Below are positions 50,509 to 61,241 of a DNA stretch of 61,241 nucleotides, piece after piece; the first letter of the stretch is position 1, and every line of letters begins with the position of its first letter. Under the pieces are notes generated by a model. That model worked only from the letters and a program-made list of their open reading frames with translations. It ran no database searches and was not told the origin of the DNA. Position numbers and translations under genes: made by a program. The DNA is from UBA10649 sp964597445 (lineage in GTDB: Bacteria > Actinomycetota > Actinomycetes > S36-B12): contig CAZQXO010000008.1 of the NCBI GenBank assembly GCA_964597445.1, positions 1 to 61,241 on the forward strand, given 5' to 3'.

Positions 50509-51955
50509 TCAGACGAGCAGCGGCCGCGCCGTCGCCGGAATGGGCGAGGGCAGGTTGGTCGCGCCCATGAGATACGAGTCGACGGATGCCGCGGCCGCCC
50601 GGCCTTCGGCGATCGCCCAGACGATGAGGGACTGACCCCGTCCGGCATCACCGGCCACGAACACACCGGGGACGTCCGTCGAGTAGTCGGCGTTGCGGGC
50701 CAGGGACCCCCGATCGTTGAGGGACAGCTCGAACTGGTCAGCGACCTCAGCCGCCTCCGGGCCCACGAATCCCATGGCGAGGAAGACAGCATCCGCCGGG
50801 ACCTCGCGCGTGGAACCGGGGACCGGGCGGAGGCCGCCCTCGTGAGCCTCCACCTCGACCAGCTCCAGTGCCCGAACGGCACCGTTGCCATCGTCGAGGA
50901 AGCGCTCGGTCGACACCGCGAAGACCCGATCTCCCCCCTCCTCATGCGCGCTGCTCACGCGGTAGGTCATGGGGTAGGTCGGCCAGGGCTGCGTGGCCGG
51001 CCGATGCTGCGGCGGAGTCGGCAGGATCTCCAGCTGCGTGACCGAGGCGGCGCCCTGCCGATGCGCGGTGCCGAGGCAGTCGGCACCCGTGTCCCCGCCG
51101 CCGATGATGACGACGTGCTTGCCGGCGACGTCGATCGGGGACGAGTCCGCATCGCCCTCCTGCACCCTGTTCGCGAGCGGGAGGTACTCCATCGCCTGGT
51201 GGATGCCGCTCAATTCGCGACCGGGGACGTCGAGATCCCGCCACGCGGTGGCACCGATGGCGATCACCACGGCGTCGTAGCGTCGACGGAGGTCCTCCCC
51301 CGTGATGTCGATGCCCACTTCCACCCCGGGTCGGAACTTGACCCCCTCGGCCTCCATCTGCGCCAGTCGCCGATCGAGGTGGCGCTTCTCCATCTTGAAC
51401 TCGGGAATGCCGTACCGGAGCAGGCCGCCGATTCGGTCGGCACGCTCGTAGACGGCGACGGTGTGGCCGGCTCGCGCGAGCTGCTGGGCAGCGGCCAGCC
51501 CTGCCGGGCCGGAGCCCACGACGGCGACCGTGCGCCCGCTCAGCCGGTCCGGCGGCTGGGGGGTGACCCACCCCTCGTCCCATGCCCGATCGATGATGGA
51601 CACCTCGACCTGCTTGATGGTGACCGGGTCGGCGTTGATGCCGAGCACGCAGGCGGCCTCGCAGGGGGCAGGACACAGCCGACCCGTGAACTCGGGGAAG
51701 TTGTTCGTCGCATGGAGCCGCTCGATGGCGTCCTGCCAGTCCCCTGACCAGACGAGATCGTTCCACTCGGGGATGAGGTTCCCGAGCGGGCACCCGTTGT
51801 GGCAGAAGGGGATGCCGCAGTCCATGCATCGTCCGGCCTGCTTCTCGAGCTGCTCGGGCTCGAACGGCTCGTAGACCTCACGCCAGTCCTGCAGGCGCAG
51901 GTCCACGGGACGCCGCTTGGGCAGCTCGCGCGACGTCGTCAGGAATCCTCGTGGA

Positions 51956-51963
<8 letters not shown>
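50509..51963 (-). CDS. gltD: Glutamate synthase small subunit
   Basis: GltD oxidises NADPH and feeds electrons to GltB. The 484-residue protein has N-terminal iron-sulfur cysteines (CMDCGIPFCHNGCPLGN and CPAPCEAAC), a first dinucleotide fold VAVVGSGPAGLAAAQQL for FAD and a second VVIIGGGDTGADCLGTA for NADPH, ending with VFVAGDAGRGQSLIVWAI. I chose ATG 51963, with GGGAGG five bases upstream; it overlaps the gltB end by eight bases. Confidence 0.97.
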
Positions 51964-56491
<4,528 letters not shown>

Positions 56492-56524
56492 CGGGCACGT
56501 CCTTGTCGTCGTCAACAGCGGAAG

Positions 56525-56540
56525 CCACCGCACGCGGTGG
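56525..56540. repeat. Inverted repeat in the gltB leader
   Basis: CCACCGC and GCGGTGG flank a 2-base centre. It lies 34 bases before the gltB GTG and about 35 bases after the predicted -10, so it would be in the 5' leader or act as an operator. Confidence 0.5.
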
Positions 56541-56574
56541 GGGTTCCGGGACGACGTTGGCCCGAACGAGCAGA

Positions 56575-56580
56575 AGCCTA
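56575..56580 (-). promoter_or_regulatory. -10 element of gltB
   Basis: The minus strand reads TAGGCT; its first three bases are the lgt stop codon. The following TCTGCTCG nearly matches the metK promoter. The leader would be roughly 75 bases long. Confidence 0.55.
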
Positions 56581-57447
56581 GCCCACCCGGGAGGAGGACT
56601 CCTCGGGAGGCCGGACCACGCCCGGGCGCAGGAGGTCCTGCTCGCGTCCCGGCCGCATCCGCGAGGAGATGACCAGGTAGGCGAGCGCTCCGATCCCGAC
56701 GATCAGGGAGGTCCAGATGTTGAGGCGGAGCCCCAGGATGGTGTTCGCGGAGTCGATGCGCAGGGCCTCGATCCACAGCCGGCCGGCGGCGTAGAGCAGG
56801 ACGTAGAGCGCGAAGACCCGGCCATGGCCCATCTGGAACCGGCGGTCCGCCCACACGAGGACGATGACCACGAGGATCAGCCACAGCGACTCGTAGAGGA
56901 AGGTCGGGTGGAAGGTCGCGACGTCCTCATAGCCCGCGGGTCGATTCTCCACGGCGATCTCGAGTCCCCAGGGCAGGTCCGTCGGGGACCCGAAGAGCTC
57001 CGAGTTGAACCAGTTGCCCCAGCGCCCGATCGCCTGCGCCAGGGCTATGCCGGGTGCGATCGCGTCGGCGACCGGTGGCAGCAGCACACCATGGCGCCGG
57101 GCTCCGATCCAGGCACCCAGGGCTCCCATGGCCACGGCGCCCCAGATACCGAGTCCGCCGTCCCAGATGCGCACGGCTCCGGCGAGACCGGAGCCGCCGG
57201 GCCCGAAGTACAGCTGCCAGTCGGTCAGGACGTGGTAGAGCCGGCCGCCGATGATGCCGAACGGCACCGCCCAGATGGCGATGTCGAGGATCATGCCCTT
57301 CTCGCCACCGCGTGCCTCGTAGCGTCTGCTGCCCCACCAGACCGCGACGATGATGCCCGCGATGATCAGGAGCGCATAGGCGCGCAACGGCACCGGCCCG
57401 AGGTACCAGACACCTGCCTCCGGGCTCGGGATGCTGGTCGGGATCAG
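56578..57447 (-). CDS. lgt: Prolipoprotein diacylglyceryl transferase, probable CTG start
   Basis: Lgt attaches diacylglycerol to lipoprotein cysteines in the cytoplasmic membrane. The protein has several membrane helices and the family segments GGRLYHVLTDW, GIALAQAIGRWGNWFNSELFG and ESLWLILVVIVL. The conserved N-terminus IPSPEAGVWYLGPVPLRAYAL begins before the first conventional start (GTG 57393). The only in-frame candidates upstream of it are ATC and CTG codons, and CTG 57447 overlaps the preceding stop as CTGA, like the other overlaps here. That gives 289 residues. The family call is firm; the start is inference. Confidence 0.92.
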   Translation of the reverse strand: MIPTSIPSPEAGVWYLGPVPLRAYALLIIAGIIVAVWWGSRRYEARGGEKGMILDIAIWAVPFGIIGGRLYHVLTDWQLYFGPGGSGLAGAVRIWDGGLGIWGAVAMGALGAWIGARRHGVLLPPVADAIAPGIALAQAIGRWGNWFNSELFGSPTDLPWGLEIAVENRPAGYEDVATFHPTFLYESLWLILVVIVLVWADRRFQMGHGRVFALYVLLYAAGRLWIEALRIDSANTILGLRLNIWTSLIVGIGALAYLVISSRMRPGREQDLLRPGVVRPPEESSSRVG

Positions 57448-58280
57448 GGGGTCTCAGCTCCCCCGGCCGGAGCCCCACCCTCGGCGATGAGGGCGCGGAG
57501 CGCAGCATCGTCCGCCAGTGTCGGCGTGGGCACCTCGACGCCATCGAGGAGGCCGAACGGCGTGCCCCCGATACCGCTCAGCGAGAAGGTCGCCCCGCTG
57601 CTGCGCGCCCAGTCGAGGTACGTGCCGTCGGCCACGCACGTGGTGAAGGTGTCGAGGTCGGCACCCGTGACACCCGACTGCTCGGCCAGGGCGATCAACT
57701 GCTCGTTCGTCCAGCCCTGCCCCTCCTCGGCGGGCAGGTTGGCGTAGAGGGCGTCGTGGTACTCCTTGGTCCGTCCGGCGTCCATCGCGCAGCCCCAGGC
57801 GGCCGTCGCGCGGGATGAGGACGCAGCCACCGCGGGGTCGCCTCCCTCGTTCACCCGGTCCAGGAACGTTGCCGGACGCCAGATGAGGCGCACCGTGCCC
57901 TCCTCCGCCAGCGCGGCGATGCCTGCTCCGTTCGCCGCTTCGACCGAGGCGCAGGCGGGGCACTGGAAGTCCTCCCACACCTCCAGCACCGGAGCATCCG
58001 CGGCCGCCGTGCCGTAGGGCACCCCGAAGGCGTACTCGTCGTCAGGGCCCAGGACCCCGGCCGGGAGCGCTGCACCCTCCACCACGGTGGGCTCGCCGGC
58101 CACCGTGGACTCGGAGGATCCCCGTGCGACCAGCGCGACGGCGATGATGCCCACCACGACGATGAGCACCGTGGCCCCGCCGATGATCCGCACCGTGCGC
58201 TCCCGACGACGCTCCTGCGACTGCGCGGCATCCCTCGCCGCCGCCGCACGCTGCCGACGATCCTTGCCCGACTCGCTCAT
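57444..58280 (-). CDS. Membrane-anchored DsbA-like thioredoxin-fold protein
   Basis: A 278-residue protein with a basic, charged N-terminus, one membrane helix (about 31-51, RIIGGATVLIVVVGIIAVAL) and an extracytoplasmic thioredoxin-fold domain. The redox motif is CPAC (107-110) in EVWEDFQCPACASVEAANG; the cis-proline region may be GIGGTPFGLLDG. Such proteins are likely thiol-disulfide oxidoreductases for exported proteins. The C-terminus is Ala/Gly-rich. It overlaps lgt and sits 105 bases below trpA, with GGGAGAG before the ATG. No quinone reductase partner is adjacent. Confidence 0.85.
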   Translation of the reverse strand: MSESGKDRRQRAAAARDAAQSQERRRERTVRIIGGATVLIVVVGIIAVALVARGSSESTVAGEPTVVEGAALPAGVLGPDDEYAFGVPYGTAAADAPVLEVWEDFQCPACASVEAANGAGIAALAEEGTVRLIWRPATFLDRVNEGGDPAVAASSSRATAAWGCAMDAGRTKEYHDALYANLPAEEGQGWTNEQLIALAEQSGVTGADLDTFTTCVADGTYLDWARSSGATFSLSGIGGTPFGLLDGVEVPTPTLADDAALRALIAEGGAPAGGAETP

Positions 58281-58385
58281 GCCTCTCCCTCACGGTCTCG
58301 TGCGTCCGGTACGTGGCATCCCCGCCTCGAGACCGATCACGCACGCGCGTCCCGACATCCTGCCATTCCATGCCGCGGACCGCTG

Positions 58386-59186
58386 TCAGCCCCCTCGGAC
58401 CCCCGCGGCCAGTTCGCGGGCAAGCGACTGCACCTGCGCCCGGGCCTCCTCCGGCGTCTCGGCCTGGAGGATGCGGCGCACGAAGGCCGAGCCCACGATG
58501 ACGCCATCGGCGTAGCCGGCGACCTCCGCCGCCTGGGCACCGGTCGAGACGCCCAGGCCGACCGCGATCGGCAGGTCGGTGAACTCCCGGGCTCGCCGCA
58601 CGAGCTCAGGCGCCGCCGAGCTGACCTGGCTGCGGGCGCCCGTGACGCCCATGGTCGATGCCGCATACAGGAAACCGGAGGTGACCGCCGCGACCTGGCC
58701 GATGCGGACATCCGTCGACGACGGCGCCACGAGGAACACGCGATCCAGCCCCTGGGCGGTCGTCGCGGAGATCCACGGACCCGCCTCCTCCGGGGTGAGG
58801 TCGGGGGTGATCACGCCATGGCCGCCCGACTCCGCGAGCCGCTGAGCGAATCGCTCGACCCCGTAGCGCTCGATCGGGTTCCAGTAGGTCATGACCACCG
58901 CGGTCGTCCCCGCATCGCTCACCTGACGCACCACATCGAGGACGACGTCGGTCGTGGTCGCCCCACGCAGAGCCAGCTCGACCGCGGACTGGATGTCGGG
59001 GCCGTCCATCAGCGGATCCGAGTAGGGCAGGCCGACCTCGACGATGTCGACTCCACCCGCGACCATCGCCGCGATCATCTCGACCGACTGCTCGGCTGTC
59101 GGAAAGCCAGCCGGCAGGTAGCCGATCAGGGCGGCACGACCCTCGGCCCTCGCCTGTGCGAAGACCTCGGTCAGCGATCGACTCAC
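58386..59186 (-). CDS. trpA: Tryptophan synthase alpha subunit
   Basis: TrpA cleaves indole-3-glycerol phosphate to indole, channelled to TrpB. The 266 residues have IGYLPAGFPTAEQSVEMIAA, VDIVEVGLPYSDPLMDGPDI with the catalytic acid, and IAVGLGVSTGAQAAEVAG. I chose GTG 59186, overlapping the trpB stop as GTGA; the longer frame runs back into trpB. Confidence 0.97.
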   Translation of the reverse strand: MSRSLTEVFAQARAEGRAALIGYLPAGFPTAEQSVEMIAAMVAGGVDIVEVGLPYSDPLMDGPDIQSAVELALRGATTTDVVLDVVRQVSDAGTTAVVMTYWNPIERYGVERFAQRLAESGGHGVITPDLTPEEAGPWISATTAQGLDRVFLVAPSSTDVRIGQVAAVTSGFLYAASTMGVTGARSQVSSAAPELVRRAREFTDLPIAVGLGVSTGAQAAEVAGYADGVIVGSAFVRRILQAETPEEARAQVQSLARELAAGVRGG

Positions 59187-60400
59187 GTCCGCGCACCGCC
59201 ATCGCCGCCACGGTCGAGTCGGAAGTACTCGGCGGCCGTCGCGACGTCCTTGTCGCCGCGGCCGGAGAGATTCACGAGGATGACCGCCTCGGGACCGAGC
59301 TCGCGCCCGAGGCGCATGGCTCCGGCGAGGGCGTGAGCGGTCTCGATCGCCGGAATGATGCCCTCGGTCCGGCACAGGAGCTCGAACGCCGCCATCGCCT
59401 CGGCGTCATCCACCGGCTCGTAGACCGCACGCCCGGTGTCGTGGAGCCACGCATGCTCAGGACCCACACCCGGGTAGTCCAGACCCGCGGAGATCGAGTG
59501 CGAGGGCATGGTCTGCCCCCACTCGTCCTGCATCACGTAGGTGCGGGCGCCGTGGAGCACGCCGGGGCTGCCGGCAGCGAAGCGTGAGGCATGGCGACCC
59601 GTCTCGACCCCGTCACCGCCGGCCTCGTACCCGCGCACGAGCACGTCGGGGTCGCCGAGGAACGCACTGAACAGCCCGATGGCGTTCGACCCCCCACCCA
59701 CGCAGGCCACTACGGCGTCGGGGAGGCGACCCTCCACCTCAAGGATCTGCTCGCGCGCCTCGCGCCCGATCACCTCGTGGAAGTGGCGGACCATGCGCGG
59801 GAAGGGCGCGGGGCCGGTGACGGTGCCCAGCACGTAGTGCGTGGTGTCGACCGTGGTGACCCAGTCCCGCATCGCCTCGTTGATCGCATCCTTCAGGGTG
59901 CGACTGCCAACCGTGACGGGCACGACCTCAGCGCCGAGAAGCTGCATGCGCGCCACATTCAGCGCCTGGCGGCGGGTGTCCTCCTCGCCCATGTACACGA
60001 TGCACTCGAGGCCCATGAGAGCCGCGGCCGTCGCCGTAGCGACGCCGTGCTGTCCCGCTCCGGTCTCGGCGATGACCCTGCGCTTGCCCATGCGTCGCGT
60101 GAGGAGCGCCTGGCCGAGGACGTTGTTGATCTTGTGCGAGCCGGTGTGGTTGAGGTCCTCGCGCTTGAGATAGATCCGAGCACCGCCGCACTCCTGGGAG
60201 AACCGACGGGCGGGGGTCAGAGGGCTGGGTCGGCCGGTGTAGGTGCGCTCGAGCTCAGCCAGCTCCGCACCGAAGGCGGGATCGGCGAGCGCAGCATCGA
60301 AGGCCGCCTGCAGCTCATCCAGCGCCGCCGTCAGCGCCTCGGGGACGAAGCGGCCTCCGTAGGGGCCGAAATGCCCGGTGGGGATGTCGATCAGCGTCAT
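59183..60400 (-). CDS. trpB: Tryptophan synthase beta subunit
   Basis: TrpB condenses indole with serine using PLP. The 405 residues show FGPYGGRFVPEALTAAL, the PLP lysine in LNHTGSHKINNVLGQAL (Lys90), ETGAGQHGVATATAAAL and the phosphate-binding CVGGGSNAIGLF. ATG 60400 overlaps the trpC stop as ATGA. Confidence 0.98.
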   Translation of the reverse strand: MTLIDIPTGHFGPYGGRFVPEALTAALDELQAAFDAALADPAFGAELAELERTYTGRPSPLTPARRFSQECGGARIYLKREDLNHTGSHKINNVLGQALLTRRMGKRRVIAETGAGQHGVATATAAALMGLECIVYMGEEDTRRQALNVARMQLLGAEVVPVTVGSRTLKDAINEAMRDWVTTVDTTHYVLGTVTGPAPFPRMVRHFHEVIGREAREQILEVEGRLPDAVVACVGGGSNAIGLFSAFLGDPDVLVRGYEAGGDGVETGRHASRFAAGSPGVLHGARTYVMQDEWGQTMPSHSISAGLDYPGVGPEHAWLHDTGRAVYEPVDDAEAMAAFELLCRTEGIIPAIETAHALAGAMRLGRELGPEAVILVNLSGRGDKDVATAAEYFRLDRGGDGGART

Positions 60401-61221
60401 CTCTCGTCCGTCCAGCCGCGTCCATGCCGCAGGGCCGGGTGGGCTCCTGCCGTGACCAGGTCGTGCACCGCCGCGCGGGGATCCTTGCCCGTGACGAGGC
60501 TCTCCCCCACGAGGACGGCATCGGCGCCCGCCTCGGCGTACACGATGAGATCCCGCGCATCTCGCACGCCGGACTCGGCGATCTTGAGGACCGAGTCAGG
60601 TATGCGAGGGGCCACCCGCGCGAAGGTCCCGCGATCGACCTCGAGGGTCTTGAGGCTGCGAGCATTCACGCCGATCACCGTGGCGCCCGCCTCGACAGCC
60701 CGATCGACCTCGGGCTCGTCATGCACCTCGACCAGCGGCGTCAGCCCCAGGCTCCTCGTGCGCTCGACGAGACTCACGAGGGCCTCCTGATCGAGCGCCG
60801 CCACGATCAGGAGGACGACGTCGGCGCCATAGGCCTTCGCCTCCCAGAGCTGGTAGCTGGTGACGATGAAGTCCTTGCGTAGGACGGGGATGTCGACCGC
60901 TGCACGCACCTCGGCGAGGTCGGCCAGCGATCCGCCGAACCGCCGCTGTTCCGTCAGGACGCTGATGCAGTGCGCGCCGCCGGCCTCGTACTCTCGAGCG
61001 AGGGCAGCCGGGTTGGCGATCTCCGCCAGCACACCCTTGCTCGGACTGGACCGCTTCACCTCGGCGATGACACAGACATCGTCGCCTCGCAGGACGGCCT
61101 CGAAGTCACGTGCCGGTGGCACCGAGGACGCTCGTCCCTTCAGCTCCTCCAGCGGCACTGTCGCCATGCGATCGGCGACGTCGCTTCGGACGCCCTCGAC
61201 GATGTCGTCCAGCACGGTCAC
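60397..61221 (-). CDS. trpC: Indole-3-glycerol phosphate synthase
   Basis: TrpC closes the indole ring to give indole-3-glycerol phosphate. The 274-residue barrel has CVIAEVKRSSPSKGVLAEI, ISVLTEQRRFGGSLADL, VLRKDFIVTSYQLWEAKAYG and VLVGESLVTGKDPR. The start is GTG 61221. TACGCT lies six bases upstream with no ribosome-binding site, so trpCBA appears to have its own leaderless promoter; trpE, trpD and trpF are not in the window. Confidence 0.97.
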   Translation of the reverse strand: MTVLDDIVEGVRSDVADRMATVPLEELKGRASSVPPARDFEAVLRGDDVCVIAEVKRSSPSKGVLAEIANPAALAREYEAGGAHCISVLTEQRRFGGSLADLAEVRAAVDIPVLRKDFIVTSYQLWEAKAYGADVVLLIVAALDQEALVSLVERTRSLGLTPLVEVHDEPEVDRAVEAGATVIGVNARSLKTLEVDRGTFARVAPRIPDSVLKIAESGVRDARDLIVYAEAGADAVLVGESLVTGKDPRAAVHDLVTAGAHPALRHGRGWTDER

Positions 61222-61227
61222 CTGCCC

Positions 61228-61233
61228 AGCGTA
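61228..61233 (-). promoter_or_regulatory. -10 element of trpC, leaderless
   Basis: The minus strand reads TACGCT, then GGGCAG, then the trpC GTG. The -35 region would lie outside the window. Confidence 0.6.
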
Positions 61234-61241
61234 GCCACGCA

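Noticed and set aside
58293..58335. Terminator between trpA and the DsbA-like gene
   Set aside because: CGGTCTCG and CGAGACCG form an 8-bp inverted repeat, but the loop is 27 bases and there is no T-run, so the support is too weak.

Overview
The window is high-GC bacterial DNA carrying 54 recognisable protein genes packed almost end to end, nearly all on the minus strand. It reads as a chromosomal segment of an Actinomycetota bacterium. The reasons are the actinobacterial integration host factor (mIHF), a DUF1844 protein beside infC, a PriA without intact helicase motifs, long-form HisG, a PH-like protein inside the pyr operon, frequent GTG starts, stop/start overlaps of the ATGA, GTGA and TGATG kind, and a SAM-IV-type leader before metK. 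I cannot name the genus. I see no rRNA, tRNA, insertion sequence, prophage or CRISPR array, and no gene-free stretch longer than 300 bases; the longest gap (219 bases, before metK) holds a riboswitch.

Layout, left to right (transcription mostly right to left): a truncated VanZ-like gene; arginine operon argC-J-B-D-R-H (309-6545) behind a perfect palindrome overlapping its -10 element; pheS-pheT; sulfate activation genes cysD and cysNC with an oxygenase-like gene (10176-13864); a TrmH/SpoU methyltransferase, rplT, rpmI and infC (13878-16054); a plus-strand DUF1844 gene; hisE-hisG-sseB-like (16631-18464); riboflavin operon rpe-ribD-E-BA-H (18495-22554); a carbohydrate cassette (22589-29681) with a xylose-isomerase-like protein, FGGY kinase, split transketolase, SorC-type regulator and divergent ROK kinase and inositol-monophosphatase-like genes; rsmB-fmt-def-priA-metK (29713-35865); coaBC-rpoZ-gmk-mIHF and the complete pyrimidine operon pyrR-B-C-(PH)-carA-carB-pyrK-D-F (36085-48946); pyk; gltB-gltD; lgt; a thioredoxin-fold membrane protein; and trpC-B-A at the right edge.

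Most of this is a conserved actinobacterial housekeeping backbone. Two blocks look inserted. The carbohydrate cassette separates rsmB from rpe, which I expect to be close neighbours, and its logic (isomerase, kinase, two-subunit transketolase) matches the known D-apiose/apulose route, whose xylulose 5-phosphate product would be used by Rpe next door. The cysD-cysNC-oxygenase block separates the rplT/TrmH group from pheST.

The most consistent non-coding signal is a -10 hexamer TANNNT placed 6 or 7 bases before a start codon with no ribosome-binding site, seen at argC, hisE, rpe, the SorC regulator, def, pyk and trpC. This implies leaderless transcripts. Other regulatory structure includes a perfect 23-bp inverted repeat whose 6-base loop contains the priA start codon, a PyrR-type RNA hairpin before pyrR, overlapping divergent -10 elements in the sugar cassette, an abutting three-half-site operator, and non-standard starts (ATC for infC, CTG for lgt and possibly the TrmH gene). 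Start positions given below are my choices from overlaps and ribosome-binding sites. All function calls come from reading motifs, not from a database search.
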